50,245 nucleotides of DNA from Lachnospiraceae bacterium (GTDB lineage: Bacteria > Bacillota > Clostridia > Lachnospirales > Lachnospiraceae): contig CAJTDD010000033.1 of NCBI GenBank assembly GCA_910574885.1, positions 1 to 50,245 of the forward strand, read 5' to 3'. Positions 28,425 through 36,940 of this stretch are shown here, in pieces. The position numbers were made by a program, and so were the translations under genes. The notes beneath the pieces were generated by a model. It was not told the origin of the DNA. It did no database searches and was given only the letters and a program-made list of their open reading frames with translations. The first letter of the stretch is position 1. The number at the start of each line of letters is the position of its first letter.

Positions 28425-29138
28425 ATGGTTAATTTATTGAAAGAAAAGATGAAAGAGATTCATGTTGAACTGGATGAAAGGAAGATAAAACAGTTTTATA
28501 GATTTTATGAGTTACTAATTGAATGGAATAGAGTAATGAATCTGACAGGTATTACAGAATCTGAAGAAATTGTGGAGAAGCATTTTGTAGATAGTCTTTC
28601 TATTGTAAAGGTTCTTGATTTGAAGCAGGTGGATAAGATTCTTGATTTAGGAACTGGTGCAGGGTTTCCGGGAATTCCTTTAAAAATTGTTTTTCCACAT
28701 CTTAATATGGTATTGTTGGATTCATTGAATAAGAGAATAAAATTTTTAGATGAGGTAATTAAGGAGTTAGAGCTTACAGAAATTTATACAATTCATGGAA
28801 GAGCAGAGGACTATGCAAGAAAAGAGGAGTATAGGGAACAGTTTGATTTGTGTGTATCAAGAGCTGTTGCTAATCTTTCAACATTAACTGAATATTGTTT
28901 GCCATATGTAAAAAAGGGCGGAGTCTTTGTTTCATATAAATCTGGGAATATTGATGAAGAGATAGCAGAGTCAAAAAAGGCTGCTCAGTTGTTGGGTGGA
29001 AATATTGTTGATGTTGTAAAGTTTCAATTACCGGGGACAGATATTAACAGGTCGTTTGTAAAAATAGAAAAAGTAAAAAATACAGGCGGAAAGTATCCGC
29101 GTAAATCGGGTATACCTGCAAAAGAGCCATTAAGATAA
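28425..29138 (+). CDS. rsmG: 16S rRNA (guanine(527)-N7)-methyltransferase RsmG
   Basis: The 237-residue SAM methyltransferase has the motif KILDLGTGAGFPGIPLKIVF (about residues 69-88), LLDSLNKRIKFLDEV and the FYELLIEWNRVMNLTGITE N-terminal region. It methylates G527 of 16S rRNA. An in-frame ATG at 28341 would add 28 residues. The start at 28425 gives the usual family length, is preceded by GAGGTTAGGG, and avoids the 28341 segment, which resembles a short repeat found in the gene desert. It ends against a bidirectional terminator. Confidence 0.92.
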   Translation: MVNLLKEKMKEIHVELDERKIKQFYRFYELLIEWNRVMNLTGITESEEIVEKHFVDSLSIVKVLDLKQVDKILDLGTGAGFPGIPLKIVFPHLNMVLLDSLNKRIKFLDEVIKELELTEIYTIHGRAEDYARKEEYREQFDLCVSRAVANLSTLTEYCLPYVKKGGVFVSYKSGNIDEEIAESKKAAQLLGGNIVDVVKFQLPGTDINRSFVKIEKVKNTGGKYPRKSGIPAKEPLR

Positions 29139-29182
29139 AAAGAGTGCAGTTTGGAAAATGTTTTTTCCAAACTGCACTCTTT
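29139..29182. terminator. Bidirectional terminator between rsmG and the hydrolase gene
   Basis: A 20-bp perfect stem (29139-29158 with 29163-29182), with core AGAGTGCAGTTTGGAAAA, has A and T flanks. It lies exactly between two convergent genes. Confidence 0.92.
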
Positions 29183-30141
29183 CAAAATTCATCTTCTAAG
29201 AAAATCTTGACTTTATCCATAAACTCATTCGGCTTTTCTAATTGAGGAAGCTGGCGTGTTTCATGAATGGTTTCTACCTCTATCGAAGGCATGATGTTTC
29301 GATAAATATCTATATTTTCGGTTTTATTCATTTTATCATCACCTACAATAAAATAAATACTGTTTGTTATTGTTTTTAGACAGTGTTTCAAGTTAACAGT
29401 AGTATAATGACCGTAAATGCTTGCAAACAGATATTTGGAGTTGGCATCCATGTGTGCTGTCTCATAATAAGTACTGATTAAATCATGTTCTAAAAGGTTG
29501 GAGTTATAAAAGTAATATTCAGTAAAAAGCTCGTCGGTGCTATTTCTTCCGGTAAATAAATTATATATGAAAGTACCTACGATAGGAAGTTGCAATAGGT
29601 TCATAAATATCTTGCTCCGTTTGTCAGGAATATTTGATAGTTCTTTTATATCGGGTGGATTTACAAGTATTATTTTGCGAATCACAGAATTATCATTGTG
29701 GCATGCAGCGATGGCAAATGCTCCTGAATCGCCAGTTGCAAGAATATCAGTTTCTTCTCCAATGACCTGTTTAATAAAATCATTAATCAATTGTACATAG
29801 AGATAGTTTGTATATGTAATGTTGGGTTTATCTGAGCGCCCACATCCTAAAAGGTCGATACGATAAACGGTATTTGTTTTAGAAAGGTCTTTTAAAACCT
29901 TATTCCATTCATGTCCAGAACTGTAGGTGTCCAAATTGTGAATAAGGAGAAGTGGATGACCTGACCCAATTTTTTTGTAATATATTTTTCCAAATTTCCA
30001 GTTGTAATATGAACCAGAGGCGCTGGATAATAAGTTGTCCATTGTTGCCGAGAAGTAAATGAGTTTGTTCATTATATGAATTATGAGTGTAGCAAAACTT
30101 GCTAATGAGATCATGCTTATAATTTTCTTTTTCCAATTCAT
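29182..30141 (-). CDS. Alpha/beta-hydrolase fold protein, probably membrane-anchored, atypical triad
   Basis: The 319-residue protein has an N-terminal hydrophobic anchor (MISLASFATLIIHIM). The hydrolase fold follows with LLLIHNLDTYSSGHEWNKVL, DLLGCGRSDKP and a nucleophile elbow TGDSGAFAIAA (Ser about residue 140). An acidic residue lies in IVGDDKMNK. Where relatives carry the catalytic His (GHLPQLEKP), this protein reads RQLPQLEKP, so the His appears to be Gln. It may be an inactive or altered enzyme. The ATG at 30141 fits GGAAG upstream; the ATG at 30159 precedes that site. It lies between rsmG and the parS-rich desert, and its substrate is unknown. Confidence 0.75.
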   Translation of the reverse strand: MNWKKKIISMISLASFATLIIHIMNKLIYFSATMDNLLSSASGSYYNWKFGKIYYKKIGSGHPLLLIHNLDTYSSGHEWNKVLKDLSKTNTVYRIDLLGCGRSDKPNITYTNYLYVQLINDFIKQVIGEETDILATGDSGAFAIAACHNDNSVIRKIILVNPPDIKELSNIPDKRSKIFMNLLQLPIVGTFIYNLFTGRNSTDELFTEYYFYNSNLLEHDLISTYYETAHMDANSKYLFASIYGHYTTVNLKHCLKTITNSIYFIVGDDKMNKTENIDIYRNIMPSIEVETIHETRQLPQLEKPNEFMDKVKIFLEDEF

Positions 30142-30370
30142 GTGTACACTTCCTTCCATATAAGTTGTAGAATGATTCTGCTATTTTTAATGATTTTCTG
30201 CCACCATATTTATATGTGCTTTTTAAGATAAATCATTGTTTGGGTTACAATATATAATTTTATGTTTTCAATTTGATTATTATAATAAATTGAAATGTTT
30301 TATTTGCAGTGGGTTTATAAATTTATAATGAAGTTTGATTTATTATACTATAGAATTTTCTGAAAGTAAA

Positions 30371-30386
30371 TGTTTCACGTGAAACA
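30371..30386. promoter_or_regulatory. parS site 1
   Basis: A perfect 16-bp TGTTTCACGTGAAACA, identical to the Firmicute ParB consensus. The palindrome extends three further bases on each side (30368-30389). It is bound by Spo0J, encoded at 33023. Confidence 0.97.
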
Positions 30387-30527
30387 TTTTTGTGGAATAA
30401 AAAATATATTATAAATTAATGACTTTATAATTGAATTTAAATGTTTTAGCCTGAATCGCTATCAAGATAATTTTACAAAAATTGAAAGCATGTAGGATAA
30501 GTTAAAATCTTACTGTTAGTTTGTTGT

Positions 30528-30587
30528 ATGGTTAAGAAGATGATTAAGCAGCAGAAAAAGCAGGAGAAGCAGATGGCAAGCAAATAA
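30528..30587. repeat. Short repeat copy (ATGGTTAAGAA family), non-genic
   Basis: This reads as a 19-codon ORF beginning MVKKMIKQQ and ending QMASK, with no ribosome site. The same DNA motif (TATGGTTAAGAANATGATTR) recurs at 31189 and at 28341 just upstream of rsmG, including the later GAGAAGCAGATGGCA block in two of the copies. It is more likely a repeat or duplicated fragment than a gene. Confidence 0.5.
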
Positions 30588-31188
30588 TATCTTGTCATTG
30601 ATATGAAATGAATCGAATATGGGACATAATATGATGTTAAGTATGCGGATATATAAGATATATGCATTCGATAAAAGTTAAATAGTATTAAACAGTTTGT
30701 CATCCTATCCTCTCTTTTCTACATTTGAAAAGATAGAAAATATCTGTGGTAATGTAACCGGAGATAATGATAAGTAATAAAATCTTTATTCTCTCAATTA
30801 AAAGATAATATTCTGCTTGTATCAATGAAAATTGCCCCACAATATAAAATGTAATAGAACCCTTGCAGTAGTTTGGAAAATTTTAAACAAATAGAAAAGA
30901 TGTATAGGCGGGTGTGGTAACGTCGCTTATATTTCAAAGAACTAATCTGATAAGAAATTATATCATTACCGAAGGTTGTATAAATCCGCTAGACAGAAAA
31001 GACATTCAGTCTGATAGGAAACTAAAAGGGTAATAATAAAAAATGCTAATAATATGCCTATGTGCCATAGAGCAATCCATAATGAGAGAGTTGTTGGCTG
31101 TAAGTTGTGAAAAAAAACATATGTGGTACAAAGTGCAAGAATACTAAATATATGTTAAAAAATACTATAATTAATTTATTATAGTTAT

Positions 31189-31224
31189 ATGGTTAAGAAA
31201 ATGATTGAGCAGCAGGAGAAGTAG
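31189..31224. repeat. Second short repeat copy (ATGGTTAAGAA family)
   Basis: TATGGTTAAGAAAATGATTG, then AGCAGCAGGAGAAGTAG, reads as a 11-codon ORF with no ribosome site. It aligns with the copies at 30528 and 28341 but is shorter. Confidence 0.5.
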
Positions 31225-31276
31225 ATATTTTTATATATTATGATTTTAAATATGTAAGTTCTTTTGATTATTCAAA

Positions 31277-31292
31277 TGTTTCACGTGAAACA
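31277..31292. promoter_or_regulatory. parS site 2
   Basis: A perfect TGTTTCACGTGAAACA. The perfect palindrome extends to 28 bp (31271-31298). Confidence 0.97.
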
Positions 31293-31437
31293 TTTGAATA
31301 TATAGAAAAGAAGAATGAAAAATGCAGATATATACTAAATGTTTTTAAATGATATATTATCAATATTTTATAATATTTATTTATGTTGAAAATATCTACT
31401 GCTTTTATTATGCGATAGAAAGCTGCTAATTTTTTTT

Positions 31438-31619
31438 GCCAAAGGATACACCGTAACATGTTCTTTGAATGGTTGTATTTTGCTCAATAAAGTATACCTA
31501 AGGGTACACCGTAATGCATGCCCTGTGGGCAGGTGGATTTTGTTCATTACGGTATACCCAAGGACACACCGTAATTTATGCCCCTTGTGGGGCGTGTGGA
31601 CTTTGTCCAACAAAGTATA
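31438..31619. repeat. Tandem hairpin-forming intergenic repeat, second locus (three units)
   Basis: Units start at about 31438 (degenerate), 31492 and 31552, and a final GTATA follows at 31615. The period is 60-63 bp, the same family as 727-856. The central hairpin again varies with its arms matched: GCCC-TGT-GGGC in one unit and GCCCC-TTGT-GGGGC in the next. Most changes relative to the first locus are C-to-T type, suggesting decay in an AT-rich context. All units have the same orientation here. Confidence 0.8.
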
Positions 31620-31797
31620 AATTTGGAAGAGAATTTTTGCTAAAATAGTAATAATGTTATTGAAATAAAAAATATTTAATGCTAAAGAGTATAAAACTGA
31701 TTATACTTCCGGTGTTATATGAAAAAATAAATAATAGATAAGTTATAAATTGTATTAATGAGAATAATTGCCGCTTGATAAGTATTGAAAATAATAA

Positions 31798-31813
31798 TGT
31801 TTCACGTGAAACA
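31798..31813. promoter_or_regulatory. parS site 3
   Basis: A perfect TGTTTCACGTGAAACA. The perfect palindrome extends to 28 bp (31792-31819) with different flanks from site 2. Confidence 0.97.
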
Positions 31814-32129
31814 TTATTAATGGTAATAAAAGTACATAATAATTGTAATGGATTCTTTTAAAATGAATATGTTTTGTATAAATTAAAGTTATTGGATGGA
31901 ATATTTGACTTAACTAATAAATAAAGTTTGCAAATGTTTCTATTCAATTATAATCTTGTTGTTATTCTATCTTATAGAATTTCTTTTGCTAAAAATATTA
32001 ATTTTTAAAGTCAAACATATAATTTTTGCTATAAAGAAATGCTTTATAAACAGTATTAATTTAATGGTAAATATGGTAAAAAGATTTAGATAAGCTTTTA
32101 TAGTGGAAAATAATAACAAAAAACTCAGA

Positions 32130-32145
32130 TGTTTCACGTGAAACA
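32130..32145. promoter_or_regulatory. parS site 4
   Basis: A perfect TGTTTCACGTGAAACA with a 20-bp palindrome (32128-32147). It lies about 100 bases upstream of soj, so ParB bound here could also affect soj-spo0J transcription. Confidence 0.97.
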
Positions 32146-32245
32146 TCAAAAAAATCATAAAATATATTTTAATATTAAACATTTGCTAGATATGTAGAAA
32201 AAAAAGTGTTATACTATTTTCAATGAAAAAGAAAGGTGATTGTAG

Positions 32246-33010
32246 ATGGGAAGAATTATAGCTATTGCCAACCAAAAAGGCGGTGTCGGCAAAACAACAA
32301 CTGCAATTAATCTATCAGCTTCTCTTGCTGAAAAAGGTCGAAAGGTTCTTGCTATTGATATGGATCCACAGGGGAATATGTCGAGTGGACTCGGCTTAGA
32401 TAAAAACGCAATAGACGGGACAATCTATGATATGATAATTGGAGAAGCTGATGTGGAAGAGGTAATCCATAAAGATACAATTGAAAATTTGGATATATTG
32501 CCTTCCAATGTTGATTTATCCGCAGTTGAAATTGAAATGATTGATGTGGAAAATAAGGAATTTGTAGTGAAAAATGCAATTCAAAAGATAAGGGACAATT
32601 ATGACTATGTGATTATCGATTGTCCGCCGTCATTAAGCTTACTTACAGTGAATGCTATGACAACAGCTGACTCTGTGTTGGTTCCAATTCAATGTGAATA
32701 TTATGCTTTGGAAGGATTAAGCCAACTGATACATACTGTAGAATTAGTAAAAGACAGATTGAATCCAGTATTAGAAATTGAAGGCGTCGTATTTACAATG
32801 TATGATGCAAGGACAAATCTGTCATTGCAGGTTGTAGAAAATGTAAAAGATAACTTGGAACAAAATATTTACAAAACAATCATTCCAAGAAATATAAGAC
32901 TTGCTGAGGCACCAAGTTTTGGAACACCGATTAATCAATATGACCCAAGATCGGCTGGGGCGGAGAGTTATATGAGGCTTGCAGAAGAAGTGATAAGTAA
33001 GGAATCATAA
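32246..33010 (+). CDS. soj: Chromosome-partitioning ATPase Soj (ParA)
   Basis: The 254-residue ParA has the deviant Walker A KGGVGKTTT (residues about 10-18), DMDPQGN, and Walker B YDYVIIDCPPSLSLL. It is an ATP-dependent DNA-binding protein that acts with Spo0J in origin segregation and in control of DnaA. GAAAGGTGATT precedes the ATG. It lies 12 bases before spo0J. Confidence 0.97.
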   Translation: MGRIIAIANQKGGVGKTTTAINLSASLAEKGRKVLAIDMDPQGNMSSGLGLDKNAIDGTIYDMIIGEADVEEVIHKDTIENLDILPSNVDLSAVEIEMIDVENKEFVVKNAIQKIRDNYDYVIIDCPPSLSLLTVNAMTTADSVLVPIQCEYYALEGLSQLIHTVELVKDRLNPVLEIEGVVFTMYDARTNLSLQVVENVKDNLEQNIYKTIIPRNIRLAEAPSFGTPINQYDPRSAGAESYMRLAEEVISKES

Positions 33011-33022
33011 GGGGAGGATATG

Positions 33023-33940
33023 ATGGCGGTAAAGAAAAAAGGACTGGGAAAAGGATTGGACAGTCTGATTCCTGATAATAGGTCAACAAAATCTGCTGAA
33101 CCAGAATTAACATCAAAAAATGAACCGGAATCAGAATTAAATTCTGGGGAACAGATGTTGAAAATAAATCTGGTAGAACCTAATAGAGAACAACCGCGAA
33201 AAAAATTTGAGGAGGATGGTTTATTAGAATTAGCTGATTCTATTAAGCAATTTGGAATCTTACAGCCATTGCTGGTCAGAAAAAGAAATGATTATTACGA
33301 GATTATTGCAGGTGAGAGAAGATGGAGAGCAGCAAAAATCGCTGGTATAAGGGAAGTCCCTGTGATTATCAAAGAATATTCAGAACAGGAAATTGTGGAA
33401 ATTGGATTGATTGAAAACATACAAAGGGAAAATCTTAATCCGATTGAAGAAGCAATGGCATTTAAAAGACTATTAGAAGAGTTCAATTTAAAGCAGGATG
33501 AAGTTGCCGAGCGAGTTTCAAAGAGTAGAACTGCTGTAACAAATTCTATGCGGTTATTGAAGTTGAATGAAAAAGTCCAACAGATGATTATTGATGATAT
33601 GATATCGACTGGTCATGCAAGAGCGTTGCTTGCGATTGATAGTAAAGAGCAGCAGTACATACTAGCCAATAGGATATTTGATGAAAAGTTGAGTGTAAGG
33701 GAAACTGAAAAATTAATAAAAGATATTAAGAATCCTAAAAAACCAAAGGAAAAGAAACCAATAGAGAATCCATTTGTCTATAAAGATATTGAAGATAAGA
33801 TGAAAGAAGTTATGGGAACTAAAGTCAATATTTCCTCAAAAGGCAATGGAAAAGGCAAAATAGAAATAGAATATTATTCAGATAAAGAGTTGGAACGAAT
33901 GTTCGATATGATAATGAGTATACGAAGGGAAGAAGAATAA
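33023..33940 (+). CDS. spo0J: Chromosome-partitioning protein Spo0J (ParB)
   Basis: The 305-residue ParB has the N-terminal KGLGKGLDSLIP Soj-interaction segment. The CTP-binding motif AGERRWRAAKIAG and ENIQRENLNPIEEA follow, then the central HTH (LKQDEVAERVSKSRTAVTNS) that reads parS, and a C-terminal dimer domain. It loads on the four parS sites upstream, spreads as a CTP-gated clamp and recruits SMC. The ATG at 33023 fits GGGGAGG better than the ATG three bases earlier. Confidence 0.97.
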   Translation: MAVKKKGLGKGLDSLIPDNRSTKSAEPELTSKNEPESELNSGEQMLKINLVEPNREQPRKKFEEDGLLELADSIKQFGILQPLLVRKRNDYYEIIAGERRWRAAKIAGIREVPVIIKEYSEQEIVEIGLIENIQRENLNPIEEAMAFKRLLEEFNLKQDEVAERVSKSRTAVTNSMRLLKLNEKVQQMIIDDMISTGHARALLAIDSKEQQYILANRIFDEKLSVRETEKLIKDIKNPKKPKEKKPIENPFVYKDIEDKMKEVMGTKVNISSKGNGKGKIEIEYYSDKELERMFDMIMSIRREEE

Positions 33941-33943
33941 TAC

Positions 33944-34477
33944 ATGGAGAGTAAGATACTGGTCACGCTAGGGATAGATCCGGCATTCATACTTTTATTC
34001 CTATTGATTTTGATTGTCGTGTTGTTTGTTTTGTATGTGAACCTTACCGTAAAATATAATAAATTACAAAGTAGTTATAATACGTTTATGAAAGGAAGAA
34101 ATGGGAAAACTCTTGAAGAGAGCCTAAAAGAAAAATTCGGAGAAGTAGACTCTATACTCAAGATAACAAAACAAAACCGGTCAGATATCAAAGATTTGTT
34201 TAAAAAGTATGAAAAAGGATTTCAAAAGACAGGCATTGTAAAATATGATGCATTTAACGAAATGGGTGGAAAACTGAGTTTTGCAGTAGCACTTCTGGAT
34301 AAGAATAATAATGGATGGATTATGAATGCTATGCATAGCAGAGAAGGATGTTATACTTATATAAAGGAAATTATTAAAGGCGAGAGTTATGTCGAACTAG
34401 CTGAGGAAGAGGCAGAAGCATTGGACAAGGCTATTTTTGAAAATTATGAGATGGATGTAAAAGATGTCAAAAAATAA
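33944..34477 (+). CDS. DUF4446 family membrane-anchored protein
   Basis: The 177-residue protein has one N-terminal membrane helix (AFILLFLLILIVVLFVLYV). A short coiled-coil segment (KYNKLQSSYNTFMKG) follows, then the DUF4446 core (GIVKYDAFNEMGGKLSFAVA, LLDKNNNGWIMN and SREGCYTYIKEI). It follows spo0J by 3 bases, an arrangement common in Clostridia. The function is unknown; the context suggests a link with segregation or the envelope, but this is only association. Confidence 0.88.
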   Translation: MESKILVTLGIDPAFILLFLLILIVVLFVLYVNLTVKYNKLQSSYNTFMKGRNGKTLEESLKEKFGEVDSILKITKQNRSDIKDLFKKYEKGFQKTGIVKYDAFNEMGGKLSFAVALLDKNNNGWIMNAMHSREGCYTYIKEIIKGESYVELAEEEAEALDKAIFENYEMDVKDVKK

Positions 34478-34505
34478 AATAATACCAACTTAGGAGGAAA
34501 AGAGC

Positions 34506-35792
34506 ATGTTAGATATTAAATTTGTAAGAATGAACCCGGATGTGGTAAGAGAGAATATAAAGAAAAAATTTCAGGATGAAAAATTACCTCTGGTGGACGA
34601 CGTATTAGAATTAGATCAGAGGAATAGAGATATAAAGCAGGAGGTAGAAGGACTCCGTGCAGAGCGCAATACAATTTCCAAACAGATCGGAGCTTGTATG
34701 GCGAAAGGTAAGAAGGAAGAAGCAGAGGAGTTAAAGAAGAAAGTACAGGAGAATGCAGAACGGGTAGAAAATCTGTCTGCAGAGGAGAAGGAAGTAGAAG
34801 CAAAAATTAAAAAGATAATGATGACAATTCCAAATATCATCGATCCTTCTGTACCGATTGGAAAAGATGACAGCGAAAATGTGGAGATACAGAAATATGG
34901 GGAACCAGTAGTTCCAGATTTTGAAATTCCATACCATACGGATATCATGGGAAGTTTCAATGGAATTGATTTAGAGAGTGCGGGAGAAGTTGCAGGAAAC
35001 GGATTCTATTATTTAATGGGCGACATTGCAAGGCTTCATTCTGCTGTGTTGTCCTATGCCCGTGATTTTATGATTGGAAGAGGCTTCACATACTGTATTC
35101 CTCCATTTATGATAAGAAGTAATGTAGTTACCGGCGTTATGAGTTTTGCAGAGATGGATGCCATGATGTATAAGATAGAAGGAGAAGACCTTTATCTGAT
35201 TGGAACCAGTGAACATTCCATGATTGGAAAATTTATTGGAAAGATGCTTACAGAAGAGGAGCTTCCTCAGACATTGACCAGCTATTCTCCGTGTTTCCGT
35301 AAAGAAAAAGGAGCTCATGGAATTGAAGAGAGAGGAGTCTACAGAATTCATCAGTTTGAGAAGCAGGAGATGATTGTTGTATGTAAGCCAGAGGAAAGTA
35401 TGAAATGGTATGATAATCTGTGGCAGAATACGGTTGACCTTTTCCGTTCTATGGATATACCGGTTCGTACTCTGGAATGCTGTTCCGGAGATTTGGCAGA
35501 CTTGAAAGTAAAATCTTGTGATGTTGAAGCATGGTCCCCAAGACAGAAAAAGTATTTTGAGGTGGGAAGCTGCTCGAATCTGGGGGACGCTCAGGCAAGA
35601 AGACTTGGCATAAGGGTAAAAGGGACAGATGGAAAATATTTTGCCCATACATTAAATAATACGGTGGCAGCGCCGCCGAGAATGCTGATAGCATTTTTAG
35701 AAAATAATTTGCAGGCAGACGGAACAGTAAGGATTCCTGACGTTCTCAGACCATACATGGGAGGCACAGAGGTACTAATACCTAAGAGATAA
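34506..35792 (+). CDS. serS: Seryl-tRNA synthetase
   Basis: The 428-residue class II synthetase has an N-terminal tRNA-binding coiled coil (about 30-105), motif 2 (SPCFRKEKGAHGIEERGVYR) and motif 3 (YMGGTE with preceding PPRMLIAFLENN). It charges tRNA-Ser, such as the one at 6352-6439. TTAGGAGGAAAAGAGC precedes the ATG. There is no room for a T-box leader in the 28-base gap to the upstream gene. Confidence 0.97.
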   Translation: MLDIKFVRMNPDVVRENIKKKFQDEKLPLVDDVLELDQRNRDIKQEVEGLRAERNTISKQIGACMAKGKKEEAEELKKKVQENAERVENLSAEEKEVEAKIKKIMMTIPNIIDPSVPIGKDDSENVEIQKYGEPVVPDFEIPYHTDIMGSFNGIDLESAGEVAGNGFYYLMGDIARLHSAVLSYARDFMIGRGFTYCIPPFMIRSNVVTGVMSFAEMDAMMYKIEGEDLYLIGTSEHSMIGKFIGKMLTEEELPQTLTSYSPCFRKEKGAHGIEERGVYRIHQFEKQEMIVVCKPEESMKWYDNLWQNTVDLFRSMDIPVRTLECCSGDLADLKVKSCDVEAWSPRQKKYFEVGSCSNLGDAQARRLGIRVKGTDGKYFAHTLNNTVAAPPRMLIAFLENNLQADGTVRIPDVLRPYMGGTEVLIPKR

Positions 35793-35843
35793 AAGCACAT
35801 TATGTGCGCGAAGCTAAAAAATTGCATTTATAAGGAAAATAAT

Positions 35844-36719
35844 ATGCATCAATATATGAATGCCATTGGATTTGGCAATATTAACAGCAAAAGAGAATTG
35901 AAAAATATTCTTACTCAAGTAAGAACTTCATTTACACAGCATGATCTCATTGCACAGGATGAAGAGATGGACATCTGCGAATATCAGAAGGAGTATGGCG
36001 CAGGAATTGGGATAGCGATGTTTGGGGACAGAGATATTCATGAAGAGTTTGAGAAAAACTATTACTATCCATTTTTTCTGGGAACCGGAATTACCAGCCA
36101 TGCAGATGTCTATATAGAAAGAAGGATGGATAGAGAGGCATATGCCGGAATATGCGAGGATATGAAGGTGGGGATTAATCTAATCTTCCACCTTCAAAAT
36201 ACAGTAGAATTGCTCAAAGAGCGTCAGAGAGCAAAAAAATCTGTAAAATACAAGTCCGTAACTTTATCTGGATTGTGCAACGGAGGTACGATTCTTTTGC
36301 CAGTATTAAAGGATAAAGAACAGGAGAAGAGGCAAAAGGAAGAAATTCATAATCGGATGATGCTTGTGAGTGCGGCAAGGACGGGAGATCCTGCCGCTAT
36401 CGAAAGCCTGACAATGGATGATATTGATACATATTCAAAAGTATCACAACGTCTGGTCAGCGAAGATGTATTTAGTATTGTAGACACATATATCATGCCT
36501 TATGGAATTGAATGTGATCATTATTCGATTATGGGCGAGATTTTGGAATTACAAATAATTACCAATGAGTACACGAAAGAAGAAATATATGTAATGAGAT
36601 TGGATGTAAACGAACTTATATTCGATATATGTGTACCCGTAAAAAATGTTATTGGAGATGCAGCGGTTGGGAGAAGGTTTAAAGGGAATATGTGGCTGCA
36701 GGGAAGAATTAATTTTTGA
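35844..36719 (+). CDS. DUF3881 family protein
   Basis: The 291-residue soluble protein begins MHQYMNAIGFGNINSKRELK, resembling the DUF3881 family found in Lachnospiraceae. It has no membrane segment or signal peptide. AAGGAAA precedes the ATG at 35844; the in-frame ATG at 35802 lacks a site and lies only 9 bases after serS. The function is unknown. The gene is followed by about 220 bases of AT-rich spacer with a weak hairpin (AAAGCC/GGCTTT) near 36745. Confidence 0.75.
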   Translation: MHQYMNAIGFGNINSKRELKNILTQVRTSFTQHDLIAQDEEMDICEYQKEYGAGIGIAMFGDRDIHEEFEKNYYYPFFLGTGITSHADVYIERRMDREAYAGICEDMKVGINLIFHLQNTVELLKERQRAKKSVKYKSVTLSGLCNGGTILLPVLKDKEQEKRQKEEIHNRMMLVSAARTGDPAAIESLTMDDIDTYSKVSQRLVSEDVFSIVDTYIMPYGIECDHYSIMGEILELQIITNEYTKEEIYVMRLDVNELIFDICVPVKNVIGDAAVGRRFKGNMWLQGRINF

Positions 36720-36940
36720 AAAATGATTTAGAAAATTGGGTGTAAAGCCGACATTATATTATATGGCTTTTCACCTGATTTTTATTTATATGACATTTGG
36801 AAAAAAATGGTGTATTGATTTTATTTATAAAATGTTCTAAAATGTGAGGATAAGTAAATATAGTCGAAAGTGTGTAGATTAATAAAACTGTAAGTGAAGA
36901 GATAGATTAATATGACCGTTAAAGAAAGAAGAGGTTGCAT

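Larger units (their letters stand above)
30160..32245. other. AT-rich gene desert upstream of soj
   Basis: About 2.1 kb contain no convincing gene on either strand: ORFs are short, lack ribosome sites and contain no recognisable domain. The stretch holds four perfect parS palindromes, two short copies of an ATGGTTAAGAA repeat and a three-unit array of the 60-63 bp hairpin repeat. Base composition is far more AT-rich than its neighbours. It may act mainly as a landing zone for ParB and condensin. The stretches not listed separately show nothing recognisable. Confidence 0.7.

Noticed and set aside
30473..30703. 76-codon reverse-strand ORF in the gene desert
   Set aside because: It is hydrophobic only because the DNA is AT-rich. 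It has no ribosome site and overlaps a short repeat copy.
34478..34505. T-box leader for serS
   Set aside because: The gap to the upstream gene is 28 bases, far too short for a T-box.
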